Shown here piece after piece: positions 1-8,691 of a stretch of DNA of 64,000 nucleotides. How positions within the stretch are numbered: the stretch's first letter is position 1; every line of letters starts with the position of its first letter. Source of the stretch: Bacteroidaceae bacterium (GTDB lineage Bacteria; Bacteroidota; Bacteroidia; Bacteroidales; Bacteroidaceae); the NCBI GenBank assembly GCA_017617315.1, contig JAFZWM010000018.1, forward strand, positions 40,990 to 104,989, in the 5' to 3' direction. The position numbers and the translations under genes were made by a program. Below the pieces are notes generated by a model. It made no database searches and had not been told where the DNA came from. It worked only from the letters and a program-made list of their open reading frames with translations.

Positions 1-1155
1 CTCCTGCTGCGTTTTATGGTCGTAGTCGAAAACATGGTTCACAGCATCCGTGGCATGTCCCGAAGCCCTTTCAACCTTGTGATTCCAATTCTGACTGAGA
101 AGCTGAAGATACAGTTTATCAAGCAGAGAAACAAGTTTTTCACGAGTTTCCAAGACATCTTTTACATGCTTGTAATTTAGCAAATCAGTTGCATTGTTTT
201 TTACAAGATATTCGAAGAGCTCGCCCATTATATAAAGGTTTCGAGCCACGCTGTTTCTCATTCGGTAGACATCTGTTGCCAGAATCTCGACAGACGAATC
301 AAGAGAGTCGCCCTCGTTTCTCATTATCTCGCAATGGCCAAGGAAAGTCGAAATTCGTTCTACATCTCGCGACTTATAAACAGTTTCGGCATCCTTATCA
401 ACCTGAAGAAGATGCTGCTCGATGTTGTTCAAATCGACACTCTGCTTTTTGTAATCTTCCTCGGCAAGGAGCATATATCCTTTCATAATCGCGTGATGTT
501 CAGGCACTTTATAGAACGTGCGATTATTATAGTTGTAAACCCAATAAGGAATCAGCAGCGCAGGAATAACTACGTTTACGACAAACATAAACGCCAGAAC
601 CAGCCACGATACAAACAGAATATAGTTGTTTGCCAGATGCCAGTCCCAGTTTTCCCAATAAACCGTAAGCATTCCCGGCGTACGCCAATAGAACATCAGA
701 GCAGAATAATTAAGCGAGAACAAAACAATGATTATGATGATGCTCAGAATCCGCCACCAGAAATTACGGTTCTGCCCCGTGAGATGGAACAGATGAGCCG
801 TCCACAATCCGCCAAGAAGCAGGAAAAGATACGTTTCCCATACGGTTGTAGGCTCGGGCGTCTCGACATCGTCTTTCTGCCAAGCCCACACGATTGTTGC
901 TCCCATGTAGACCAAGAAGAGCACAAAAAAAGCGTACTTCACCACCACGTTGCTCTGCTGGTAGTTTTCAATATTTCGGTTCGCAGTCTCAAACTCTTCG
1001 ACCGTGATAATATCGTTGTCTACGCCTGCCCTTAAGTATTTTTGCGTTGTACAAACCTTATTTTTCTTAAGGTCTGCATCTTCGGTTCGGCAACTGCAGA
1101 ACAATGCCGTCATCATTGCTAAAAGCAAGAAGAACATTAAATTCCTTATCTTCAT
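1..1155 (-). CDS. Partial membrane lipoprotein-like protein of unknown function
   Basis: The minus strand is open from an ATG at 1155 to the left edge, giving 385 residues without a stop, so the 3' end lies outside the window. The N-terminus (MKIRNLMFF, then a hydrophobic run ending FCSC) looks like a lipoprotein or signal leader. Four hydrophobic stretches follow at about residues 70-90, 105-125, 135-160 and 180-210, rich in Trp and Tyr. The remainder is charged and helical, possibly a coiled coil. A good promoter lies directly upstream (1188-1219). I do not recognise the family. Overlapping plus-strand frames here are shadows: they have no promoter and an unnatural composition. The existence of the gene is well supported; its function is unknown. 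Confidence 0.8.
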   Translation of the reverse strand, partial: MKIRNLMFFLLLAMMTALFCSCRTEDADLKKNKVCTTQKYLRAGVDNDIITVEEFETANRNIENYQQSNVVVKYAFFVLFLVYMGATIVWAWQKDDVETPEPTTVWETYLFLLLGGLWTAHLFHLTGQNRNFWWRILSIIIIIVLFSLNYSALMFYWRTPGMLTVYWENWDWHLANNYILFVSWLVLAFMFVVNVVIPALLIPYWVYNYNNRTFYKVPEHHAIMKGYMLLAEEDYKKQSVDLNNIEQHLLQVDKDAETVYKSRDVERISTFLGHCEIMRNEGDSLDSSVEILATDVYRMRNSVARNLYIMGELFEYLVKNNATDLLNYKHVKDVLETREKLVSLLDKLYLQLLSQNWNHKVERASGHATDAVNHVFDYDHKTQQE

Positions 1156-1187
1156 CCCCAATATTATAAAAGGTAACATTATTGACA

Positions 1188-1219
1188 CAAATATACATAG
1201 CTCATACGAAAAGAACAAA
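1188..1219 (-). promoter_or_regulatory. Bacteroidota-type promoter for the left-edge gene
   Basis: Read on the minus strand, TTTG (1216-1219) is followed after 20 bases by TATATTTG (1188-1195), matching the Bacteroidota TTTG / TAnnTTTG pattern. The ATG at 1155 lies about 32 bases downstream. Confidence 0.6.
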
Positions 1220-1390
1220 TTTTTAGATGTAAAAAATGAATCTTCATACATAAAATTATGTCATTTTAACATTTTTAAGCATCTCACAAACATCCGGAAG
1301 ATGATTTTCAAAATCAAAGAAGAGGCACAAAACTACCCTATCCGCCTACAATCAGACACAAAAACATTCGTCGGTCTCGCGTTATTTTCA

Positions 1391-1398
1391 TATTTTTG
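1391..1398 (+). promoter_or_regulatory. Promoter -7 box for xseB
   Basis: TATTTTTG fits TAnnTTTG and sits 29 bases before the xseB ATG. No clear -33 element is visible. Confidence 0.45.
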
Positions 1399-1427
1399 TA
1401 CGCACTCAAAAAAATCATCAGAACAAA

Positions 1428-1625
1428 ATGAAAAATAAGACATACGAAGAATCAATGGCTCGCCTCGAGGAAATAACCAAGATGATTGAAGCTCGCGAAC
1501 TGACCATCGACGAACTGAGCAACAATCTGAAAGAGGCGCAGCAGTTACTGAAATTCTGCAAAGACAAATTGTACAAAACCGAAGCCGACATACAAAAAAT
1601 ATTGGATAAGGCAGGCGACGAATAA
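1428..1625 (+). CDS. xseB: Exodeoxyribonuclease VII small subunit
   Basis: The 65-residue protein is the small subunit of exonuclease VII, which degrades single-stranded DNA together with XseA. The sequence shows the family hallmark: a short helical hairpin starting with the typical YEESMARLEEI segment, then LTIDELSNNLKEA and a leucine- and lysine-rich second helix. The length is normal for the family. The large-subunit gene is not adjacent in this window, although the two are often neighbours in other genomes. The ATG follows a TAnnTTTG box, and the stop is about 110 bases before ilvE, which has its own promoter-like box. Confidence 0.93.
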   Translation: MKNKTYEESMARLEEITKMIEARELTIDELSNNLKEAQQLLKFCKDKLYKTEADIQKILDKAGDE

Positions 1626-1665
1626 AAAAGTCAAACAAAAATATAGTTTGTGTTGATAAATTTTG

Positions 1666-1673
1666 TAATTTTG
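1666..1673 (+). promoter_or_regulatory. Promoter -7 box for ilvE
   Basis: TAATTTTG matches TAnnTTTG, 62 bases before the ilvE ATG. A TTTG lies upstream at 1647-1650, but the 15-base spacing is shorter than usual. Confidence 0.4.
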
Positions 1674-1735
1674 CTTTCGACTTTCAACAAATTGAAAGCA
1701 ACGACACAGATTTTATTAAATAATATAATAAGGCA

Positions 1736-2758
1736 ATGAACGAATTAGACTGGAAAAATCTGCCTTTTGGTTATATAAAGACAGACTATAACGTACGCTG
1801 CTACTATCGCGATGGAAAATGGGGCGAGATTGAGGTTTCTTCAGAAGAAACCATCAACATGCACATGGCAGCAACATGTCTGCACTACGGACAGGAAGCA
1901 TTTGAGGGACTGAAAGCATATCGCTGCAAGGACGGCAAAGTAAGAGCTTTCCGCATCGAAGAGAACGCTGCACGCTTGCAGAGCACTTGCCGCGGAATTC
2001 TTATGCCAGAGTTGCCAACAGAGAAGTTTGTCGAAATGGTGAAGAAGGTGGTACGCCTTAACGAACGCTTCATTCCGCCATACGAGAGCGGCGCAACACT
2101 CTATGTACGTCCTCTTCTTATAGGTACAAGCGCGCAGGTAGGCGTGCATCCAGCATCTGAATATCTGTTCATTATCTTCGTTACTCCGGTAGGTCCATAC
2201 TTCAAGGGCGGATTCTCAACCAACCCTTACGTCATCATCCGCGAGCACGACCGTTCGGCTCCTCTCGGAACTGGTATCTACAAGGTTGGAGGAAACTACG
2301 CAGCAAGCCTTCAGGCTAACAAGAAGGCACACGACTTGGGCTACGCATGCGAATTCTATCTCGACGCAAAAGAGAAGAAATATATCGACGAGTGCGGTGC
2401 TGCCAACTTCTTCGGAATAAAGGACAACACATACGTTACTCCAAAATCAACATCAATCCTACCGTCAATCACCAACAAGAGCCTTATGCAGCTTGCCGAG
2501 GACTTTGGAATGAAGGTTGAAAGACGCAAGATTGCCGAGGAGGAACTCGAGACATTCGAGGAGGCTGGAGCATGCGGAACAGCAGCCGTAATCAGCCCTA
2601 TCGAGCGTATCGACGACCTTGAACTGAACAAGAGCTATGTGATTGCAAAAGACGGCAAGCCGGGTCCTGTGAGCACCAAGCTTTACAACAAGCTTATAGG
2701 CATCCAGTACGGCGAAGAGCCTGATACACACGGCTGGATTACAGTTGTAATTGAATAA
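1736..2758 (+). CDS. ilvE: Branched-chain amino acid aminotransferase
   Basis: This class IV PLP-dependent aminotransferase carries out the last step of valine, leucine and isoleucine synthesis, and the first step of their breakdown, using glutamate/2-oxoglutarate in the cytosol. At 340 residues it has the length of the eukaryotic-like BCAT II branch. Family motifs include YGQEAFEGLKAYR (51-63), YVRPLLIG (123-130) and the lysine that binds PLP, Lys183, in the segment YKVGGNYAAS. The C-terminal ACGTAAVISPI segment is also conserved. A hairpin just after the stop (2791-2824) probably ends the transcript. Confidence 0.96.
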   Translation: MNELDWKNLPFGYIKTDYNVRCYYRDGKWGEIEVSSEETINMHMAATCLHYGQEAFEGLKAYRCKDGKVRAFRIEENAARLQSTCRGILMPELPTEKFVEMVKKVVRLNERFIPPYESGATLYVRPLLIGTSAQVGVHPASEYLFIIFVTPVGPYFKGGFSTNPYVIIREHDRSAPLGTGIYKVGGNYAASLQANKKAHDLGYACEFYLDAKEKKYIDECGAANFFGIKDNTYVTPKSTSILPSITNKSLMQLAEDFGMKVERRKIAEEELETFEEAGACGTAAVISPIERIDDLELNKSYVIAKDGKPGPVSTKLYNKLIGIQYGEEPDTHGWITVVIE

Positions 2759-2790
2759 GAAAACATAACGTAATTTACTTACGCACCTTG

Positions 2791-2824
2791 ATAACCGGAC
2801 ACATCGAAAGATGTATCCGGTTAT
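2791..2824 (+). terminator. Hairpin after ilvE
   Basis: ATAACCGGA (2791-2799) pairs with TCCGGTTAT (2816-2824), and the inner ACATC pairs with GATGT around a GAAA loop. No long T-run follows, so it is a weak terminator or mRNA-stabilising hairpin. It overlaps an upstream in-frame ATG at 2811, which argues for the later trmB start at 2853. Confidence 0.55.
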
Positions 2825-2852
2825 ATGGGTTATAATTAACACTAATGTAAAA

Positions 2853-3611
2853 ATGGGCAAAGGAAAGTTAGAAAAATTCGCCGACATGCGAAACTACCCA
2901 CATGTTTTTGAATATCCGTTCTCGGTGGCAGACAATGTGCCTTTCGAGATGAAGGGCAAGTGGAACGAGATGTTCTTCCACAACAGCAATCCCATCGTTC
3001 TCGAACTGGGCTGCGGACGAGGAGAATACACCACCGGACTGGCACGGATGTATCCCGACAAGAACTTCATCGGCGTTGACATAAAGGGAGCGAGAATGTG
3101 GACTGGTGCAACCGAAGCACTCAAAGATGGACTGAAAAACGTGGCTTTTCTTCGCACCAACATTGAGATAATCGAACGTTTCTTCGACACAGGCGAAGTG
3201 AGCGAGATTTGGCTAACGTTCAGCGACCCTCAGATGAAGAAAGCCACAAAGCGACTCACCAGTACATACTTCATGAACAGATATCGCAAGTTCTTGTCTC
3301 CTAACGGATTAGTACACCTGAAGACAGACAGCAACTTTATGTTCACATACACAAAGTACATGCTCGAAGGAAACAAACTCCCTATTCAGTTCATAACCGA
3401 CGATTTGTATCACAGCGGACTGAACGACGAGATTCTGAACATTAAAACATATTACGAGCAGCAGTGGCTCGACCGCGGTCTGACAATAAAATACATACGC
3501 TTCGAACTTCCGCAAGAAGGCGAACTCTGCGAGCCTGACGTTGAGATTGAACTCGACGAATATCGCAGCTACAACCGCAGCAAACGCAGCGGTCTGCAAA
3601 CCAGCAAATAA
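2853..3611 (+). CDS. trmB: tRNA (guanine-N7-)-methyltransferase
   Basis: TrmB methylates G46 of tRNA to m7G using S-adenosylmethionine. The SAM-binding motif [13 protein letters not shown] and the following [12 protein letters not shown] are present. So are the family's [16 protein letters not shown] (the usual PDPWxKxxHxKRR region in Bacteroidota form) and the LKTDSNFMF segment. I start at the ATG at 2853 ([13 protein letters not shown]), giving 252 residues, because the earlier in-frame ATG at 2811 lies inside a hairpin and would add 14 residues unlike the family. mrp begins 19 bases downstream, suggesting a shared transcript. Confidence 0.93.
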   Translation: MGKGKLEKFADMRNYPHVFEYPFSVADNVPFEMKGKWNEMFFHNSNPIVLELGCGRGEYTTGLARMYPDKNFIGVDIKGARMWTGATEALKDGLKNVAFLRTNIEIIERFFDTGEVSEIWLTFSDPQMKKATKRLTSTYFMNRYRKFLSPNGLVHLKTDSNFMFTYTKYMLEGNKLPIQFITDDLYHSGLNDEILNIKTYYEQQWLDRGLTIKYIRFELPQEGELCEPDVEIELDEYRSYNRSKRSGLQTSK

Positions 3612-3629
3612 GAAATCAAATAGATAGTT

Positions 3630-4733
3630 ATGACATTATATCCAAAGTTAATTAACGACGCACTTGCAACAGTACGCTATCCCGGCACAGGCAAGAACCT
3701 GATTGAGGCTGAGATGATTGAGGACGACATGCGAATTGACGGCATGAAGGTGAGCTTCTCGATTATTTTCGACAAACCAACCGACCCTTTCATGAAATCG
3801 GTAATCAAGGCAGCCGAGGCGGCAATCCACACATACGTTGACAAAGATGTTGAAGTAACCATAGGCGTAAAAACCATTCAGGCTGCACGACCAGAAGTAG
3901 GCAAACTTCTTCCGCAGGTAAAGAACATCATTGCTGTTTCGAGCGGAAAAGGCGGCGTTGGAAAATCAACCGTGGCAGCAAATCTTGCCGTTGCTCTGGC
4001 AAAACTCGGCTACAAAGTCGGCTTGCTCGATACCGATATCTTCGGTCCAAGTATGCCAAAGATGTTCCAGACCGAAGATGCCCGCCCTTACATGGACAGA
4101 ATTGATGGTCGCGACCTCATCATTCCAATCGAGAAATACGGTGTTAAGTTGCTGAGTATCGGCTTCTTCGTCAATCCCGACCAAGCAACTCTGTGGCGCG
4201 GCGGAATGGCTTGCAATGCCCTAAAACAGCTTATTGCCGATGCAAACTGGGAAGACCTCGACTACTTCATCCTCGATACACCTCCGGGCACGAGCGACAT
4301 CCATCTATCTCTTGTTCAGACACTTGCAATCACCGGTGCAGTAATCGTGAGCACTCCTCAGCAAGTGGCTTTGGCCGATGCTCGCAAGGGCATCAACATG
4401 TATCAGAACGACAAGGTTAACGTGCCAATCCTCGGATTGATTGAAAACATGGCATGGTTCACTCCTGCCGAGCATGCCGACGAGAAGTATTATCTGTTTG
4501 GCAAAGAAGGCGTTAAGAATCTTGCAGAGGAGATGAACATTCCGCTGCTCGGACAGATTCCTATCGTTCAGAGCATCTGCGAGAACGGCGACAACGGAAC
4601 TCCGGTTGCCCTTGACGCCGGCAGTATCGTCGGAAACGCATTCATCCAGTTGGCGCAGAAGGTCGTTGACGCAACAAAAAAGCGTAACGAGGAACTTGAG
4701 CCGACAAAAATTGTTGAAGTCAGCAAGAAATAA
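3630..4733 (+). CDS. mrp: Mrp/ApbC-type iron-sulfur carrier ATPase
   Basis: This cytosolic P-loop ATPase of the Mrp/NBP35 family is thought to carry Fe-S clusters to target proteins. It has an N-terminal MIP18/DUF59 domain (about 1-85) and then a deviant Walker A GKGGVGKS at 106-113, with LLDTDIFGPSMP and the Walker B region YFILDTPPGTSD. The C-terminal CPxC usual in many Mrp proteins is replaced by an acidic TPAEHADEKYY segment. The family assignment is firm; cluster binding by this copy is uncertain. It sits in a tight row with trmB and the next small gene. Confidence 0.93.
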   Translation: MTLYPKLINDALATVRYPGTGKNLIEAEMIEDDMRIDGMKVSFSIIFDKPTDPFMKSVIKAAEAAIHTYVDKDVEVTIGVKTIQAARPEVGKLLPQVKNIIAVSSGKGGVGKSTVAANLAVALAKLGYKVGLLDTDIFGPSMPKMFQTEDARPYMDRIDGRDLIIPIEKYGVKLLSIGFFVNPDQATLWRGGMACNALKQLIADANWEDLDYFILDTPPGTSDIHLSLVQTLAITGAVIVSTPQQVALADARKGINMYQNDKVNVPILGLIENMAWFTPAEHADEKYYLFGKEGVKNLAEEMNIPLLGQIPIVQSICENGDNGTPVALDAGSIVGNAFIQLAQKVVDATKKRNEELEPTKIVEVSKK

Positions 4734-4742
4734 TCATTCAGG

Positions 4743-5105
4743 ATGATAGAATCATCAAGAAAAAGATGCAAAGAGATAATGCGCCAGCTGGAAGCCCTCA
4801 AGAAGCTTCCGGCTGACGCTTTCGCTGCGTCGCAGAAAAACATTCTTGCAGACCTTCAGAAAGTAATCGAAAGCACCAATACAACGCTGACAAATACACC
4901 AAGCACAAACGCATTCACAAATCGTAGCGAAGAACTTGAAAATGAATTAAATAAGCTCATTCAAGTAGAACAGTACATTAAGCAAAACAATCTTCATGAA
5001 GCCATAAAAATCCTGAGCGATTTTGCCGAAGGAAAAGCCGATCCGATGTCGTACTTCACCGGAATGGACGACCTCTTCAGCTTTCAAGATCCAGATGATT
5101 TTTGA
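4743..5105 (+). CDS. Small helical protein of unknown function
   Basis: The 120-residue charged protein begins nine bases after mrp and is probably co-transcribed with it. It is predicted helical, with two charged segments flanking a Thr/Ser/Asn-rich linker (about 40-62) and an acidic Phe-containing tail (DDLFSFQDPDDF). There is no signal peptide, membrane segment or recognisable motif. I do not recognise the family. A real gene is likely from its position and clean codon use, and its function is unknown. Confidence 0.7.
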   Translation: MIESSRKRCKEIMRQLEALKKLPADAFAASQKNILADLQKVIESTNTTLTNTPSTNAFTNRSEELENELNKLIQVEQYIKQNNLHEAIKILSDFAEGKADPMSYFTGMDDLFSFQDPDDF

Positions 5106-5168
5106 TTCAGAATGCAATAAATATCCAATTTGTCTACCTAAAAAAGCGTTAATGTCATAATTCTTTAT

Positions 5169-5176
5169 TATCTTTG
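5169..5176 (+). promoter_or_regulatory. Promoter -7 box of the capsule co-polymerase gene
   Basis: TATCTTTG fits TAnnTTTG 40 bases before the ATG at 5217. The -33 region (TTAATG near 5149) is only a weak match. Confidence 0.55.
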
Positions 5177-5216
5177 TAAAGATTTAACATATCCTAAATA
5201 AAAGAAGAACAATATT

Positions 5217-7706
5217 ATGGCAGAAAGTACCATTAAAAATTCTTTTGGCACTGGAGAAGAAGAAACCGCAGGATTTGATTTTCAGTCACTTATAGCGATT
5301 TTTTTGATGAATATACACTGGTACATTTTATGTATCGGCATAGCACTTGGCGTAGCTTACTATCTTATAAGAACAGCCATTCCGCTTTACAGCGCAGGTG
5401 CTCGCGTTGAAATCAAGGACGAAAAGAGCAACTACGAAACACGTTCGTTGATGGACTTGGGTGTGCACTCTGTCAGCGATGGTAGGCAGAACGATATTGC
5501 GCCAATGCGAACAACAAACATCTCGAAGCAAGTAATCAGAAACCTAAAGCTTTACACCACATACTTCGTAAGCGGAAACATGCGCGATACCGAACTATAT
5601 CGCAATCAGCCAGTTACCGTTGATATCGAAAAGGACAAGCTGTTCGAACTTCCTGGAAACATCGTCCTTACCCTAACCGAAGACCAAAACGGAATAAAAG
5701 TTACAGGAAACGCAAATGGCGAACCGATAAATAAAAGACTGAAATATCTTCCTGCAATACTAAACACTAAAGTCGGAAAGATATCAATCTATCGCAACCC
5801 AGAAAAGCCGGGAACGATAGAACAGCCTATGACAGTAACCATAACAAATCCAAACAATCTGGCAGCGATGTATGCATCGGGAGTGAGCATAACTCCAGCC
5901 AACGATTCGGAAACAGACATGGTTCTCGGACTTTCAGGTACGAATGCCGACCGATGCAAAGACTATCTTCGCGAGCTCGTTTCAGTCTACAACGAAGAAT
6001 GGAACAGAGACAAGAACATGGTTGCACAGAAAACCGAGGAATTCATCAATAAACGTATCGAACTGATTAGCAAGGAACTTGGTGATGCAGAAAGCAAGGT
6101 CGAGGATTTTAAGGTTTCGGAAGGAACTCTAAACATCGGCGACGAAGGTGTTGCAGCATACGAAAAGAAAATAGAATATCAGGAAAGAGTTACCGAACTG
6201 AACATGCAACTCGGCATGCTCACAGCCCTCTCCGAATACATCAACAAGAAGGAGAACCACATGCAGCTTATTCCTAATAATATCGGTATTCAGGACGGAA
6301 CGATAACGGCACTCGTAAACGAATATAACAAGGACTTGAAAGAACGTACCAGACTGATGCGAAACAGTTCGGAGACAAGTCCTGTGGTTGTTCAGAAAAC
6401 TCTCGACTTGGAGCAGTGCATGAACAACATCAAGGCCGCAATTACAAGTGCAAGATACGGCATCAACCTAAACAAGAAAGACCTTACAAAGCGTATAAAT
6501 GAAGAGAATAGCAAGGTTATCGCAACTCCTTCAAAACAGCGAATTCTTGCCAACTTCTCTCGCCAGCAGGACGTGAAGGCAGGCTTGTACATAATGCTGT
6601 TGCAGAAACGCGAGGAAAACTCCATCACAATGGCTGCAACAGCCGACAAGGCTAAACTTGTCGACGACCCTTATTTCGCTGGTCAGATTTATCCAAAGGA
6701 ACAGATGATTTGGGTAAGCGCAACAGCCATCGGCTTCACTATACCATCTACAATCCTCTTCATTCTGGCAATGTTCCGCTACAAGATTGAGGGACGTTCA
6801 GACATCGAAAAACTGACAACAATTCCAATTTTGGGCGATGTTCCAGTAGACAAGAATCTGAAGCAGGGCGAGCGTGCCATCGTTGTTAAACCAAACACAA
6901 ACAACCTTATGGCTGAAACCTTCCGAGGAATACGAACGAACCTCGATTTTGTGATGGAAGAAGGCAAACAAAAGGTTCTGCTCGTGACCTCCACATCCAG
7001 CGGTGAGGGAAAAACATTCATAGCCAGCAATATAGCCATGAGTGAATCGCTTTTAGGACGCAAGGTCCTACTCATAGGTCTTGATATTCGTAAACCACGA
7101 ATCATAAGTCTTTTCGGACTACATGACAAGCGTCGCGGTATCACGGCATATCTTTCTGGCGACATAAACGACTACGATACTCTGATGGCACAGATAATGC
7201 CTTCAGGCATCAGCGACCATCTCGATTTGCTTCCTTCCGGAACAATTCCGCCTAACCCATCGGAGTTGCTTGCAAAGAAGAACATCGGTGCAGCCGTTGC
7301 ATATCTGCGCAACATCTACGACATGATTATCATCGATACAGCTCCGGTAGGACAGGTGTCTGATACTCTTCAGCTTGGCTATCTGGCAGACGCATCAATC
7401 TACGTAGTCAGAGCAGACTATACTCCGAAGGCCACATTCAGCATGATTAATAGTTTGCGCGATTCGAAGAAATTGCCAAACATGAATCTCGTGCTCAACG
7501 GCATTGACCTTACAAACAAGAAGTACGGCTATTACTACGGATACGGAAGTTCTGGAAAGGGATACGGCTATGGCTACGGACGATACGGCTATGGACGATA
7601 CGGATACGGCAAGAGCGGATACGGCTATGGATACGGCTTGTACGAGGATGGTTACGGCTACGGAGAAAGTGCCGACAACAATGAAGAAAAAGATAAAAAC
7701 AATTAA
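5217..7706 (+). CDS. Polysaccharide co-polymerase / bacterial tyrosine kinase (Wzc-like)
   Basis: This inner-membrane protein of the Wzc family controls chain length and export of capsule or exopolysaccharide through cycles of tyrosine autophosphorylation. It has an N-terminal Wzz domain with a membrane segment at about 32-52, a long periplasmic coiled-coil part, and a second membrane segment near 505-527. The cytoplasmic BY-kinase domain has Walker A SGEGKT (about 595-600), Walker A' LDIRKPR (about 620) and Walker B MIIIDTAPVG (about 702). Residues ~763-818 form a tail of YGYG repeats with many tyrosines, the usual autophosphorylation cluster but unusually long. The outer-membrane partner Wza is not in the window. 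The following HAD gene starts 12 bases later. Confidence 0.92.
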   Translation: MAESTIKNSFGTGEEETAGFDFQSLIAIFLMNIHWYILCIGIALGVAYYLIRTAIPLYSAGARVEIKDEKSNYETRSLMDLGVHSVSDGRQNDIAPMRTTNISKQVIRNLKLYTTYFVSGNMRDTELYRNQPVTVDIEKDKLFELPGNIVLTLTEDQNGIKVTGNANGEPINKRLKYLPAILNTKVGKISIYRNPEKPGTIEQPMTVTITNPNNLAAMYASGVSITPANDSETDMVLGLSGTNADRCKDYLRELVSVYNEEWNRDKNMVAQKTEEFINKRIELISKELGDAESKVEDFKVSEGTLNIGDEGVAAYEKKIEYQERVTELNMQLGMLTALSEYINKKENHMQLIPNNIGIQDGTITALVNEYNKDLKERTRLMRNSSETSPVVVQKTLDLEQCMNNIKAAITSARYGINLNKKDLTKRINEENSKVIATPSKQRILANFSRQQDVKAGLYIMLLQKREENSITMAATADKAKLVDDPYFAGQIYPKEQMIWVSATAIGFTIPSTILFILAMFRYKIEGRSDIEKLTTIPILGDVPVDKNLKQGERAIVVKPNTNNLMAETFRGIRTNLDFVMEEGKQKVLLVTSTSSGEGKTFIASNIAMSESLLGRKVLLIGLDIRKPRIISLFGLHDKRRGITAYLSGDINDYDTLMAQIMPSGISDHLDLLPSGTIPPNPSELLAKKNIGAAVAYLRNIYDMIIIDTAPVGQVSDTLQLGYLADASIYVVRADYTPKATFSMINSLRDSKKLPNMNLVLNGIDLTNKKYGYYYGYGSSGKGYGYGYGRYGYGRYGYGKSGYGYGYGLYEDGYGYGESADNNEEKDKNN

Positions 7707-7717
7707 ATTATAATATC

Positions 7718-8143
7718 ATGACAATAGCAGTCGATTTTGACGGAACGATTGTAGAACACCGCTATCCAGCAATAGGACGCGAGATTCCGTTCGCTATACA
7801 AACCCTAAAAATGCTTATAAAAGACCAGCACAGACTCATTCTGTGGTCGGTCAGAGAAGGAAAAACTCTTCAAGAGGCAGTAGACTGGTGCAAGGAACGC
7901 GGCGTTGAATTCTACGCCGTAAACAAGGACTATCCGGAAGAAACTCAGGAAGGAAACAAGAACTATTCAAGAAAGCTGAAAGTCGACATGTTCATCGATG
8001 ACAGAAATCTTGGAGGAATTCCGGATTGGGGAATGATTTACCAGATGATTACGGAACACAAGACTCTCGAAGAGCTTATCAGAGAGGAGATTCGCTCAGA
8101 AACCGAACCTCCTAAGCGCAAGAAGAAATGGGGAATTTTCTAA
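7718..8143 (+). CDS. Small HAD-like hydrolase
   Basis: The 141-residue cytosolic protein opens with the HAD motif I VDFDGTIVEH, where the two aspartates would be nucleophile and general acid. SVREGKTLQEAVDWC follows, and later IDDRNLGG carries the metal-binding aspartates. There is no large cap domain, so a small phosphate-ester substrate is possible but cannot be named. It lies 12 bases after the Wzc-like gene and so is probably co-expressed with the polysaccharide locus. Its stop overlaps by four bases the stop of the convergent acetyltransferase gene. The family call is firm and the substrate unknown. Confidence 0.85.
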   Translation: MTIAVDFDGTIVEHRYPAIGREIPFAIQTLKMLIKDQHRLILWSVREGKTLQEAVDWCKERGVEFYAVNKDYPEETQEGNKNYSRKLKVDMFIDDRNLGGIPDWGMIYQMITEHKTLEELIREEIRSETEPPKRKKKWGIF

Positions 8144-8691
8144 GATAGAGTTCTTTTACGGACACAAACCGCCGGAACTCCCTGATAAACAGAATCACAA
8201 TCCAGATTTTTGGTAGCCACGCTGCCCAAAGTCAGGATTGTGTTTTTGTTTACAACCACTCCAGGGCCAACCACTGCCCTTGCACCAATCCAACAACCGT
8301 CGTGCAAAACAATAGGCGCATTGCGATACGGCATATTATATAAGGTGTAATCGTGATTTCCCGTAATCAGAAGTGCATCCTGCGAAACACAAACGTTGTT
8401 TTCGATTGTAACATAATCAAGATTGTCAATCCAGCAACGTTCGCCAAGCCACACATTGTCGCCAATCGTAAGTTTCCACGGAAACTTTATGCGAACTTCA
8501 TTCTTGATTACAAGTCCTTTGCCAATCTTTGCACCGAAAGCCTTCAGAAGAAAGATTTTCAAACCCATGAACGGATTCCACGAAGCCCTGACAAAAAGCG
8601 CATTCACGAAATACCAAAGCGTAATCTTGATGAATCCCGCACCCTTGTCAAAATTTCCAGTAGTAAACTTACTTAAATCGACACTGCTCAT
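8140..8691 (-). CDS. WcaF-like hexapeptide acetyltransferase
   Basis: The 183-residue protein belongs to the left-handed beta-helix acyltransferases and most resembles WcaF, which acetylates colanic acid. It shows hexapeptide-type repeats around LVIKNEVRIKFPWKLTIGD and VVVNKNTILTLGSV. The catalytic-type segment TGNHDYTLYNMPYRNAPIV contains the conserved histidine. It probably O-acetylates a sugar of the locus polysaccharide using acetyl-CoA in the cytosol. It is the last gene of a leftward unit, with a four-base ATGA overlap with the preceding glycosyltransferase. Confidence 0.88.
   Translation of the reverse strand: MSSVDLSKFTTGNFDKGAGFIKITLWYFVNALFVRASWNPFMGLKIFLLKAFGAKIGKGLVIKNEVRIKFPWKLTIGDNVWLGERCWIDNLDYVTIENNVCVSQDALLITGNHDYTLYNMPYRNAPIVLHDGCWIGARAVVGPGVVVNKNTILTLGSVATKNLDCDSVYQGVPAVCVRKRTLS

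Noticed and set aside
334..1035. 233-codon plus-strand open frame
   Set aside because: It is antisense to the left-edge minus-strand gene, which has membrane segments, a promoter and natural composition. The plus-strand translation has no domain and an odd Arg/His/Gln-rich composition.
2811..2852. Upstream ATG extension of trmB
   Set aside because: It lies inside the hairpin after ilvE and adds residues not found in TrmB proteins.
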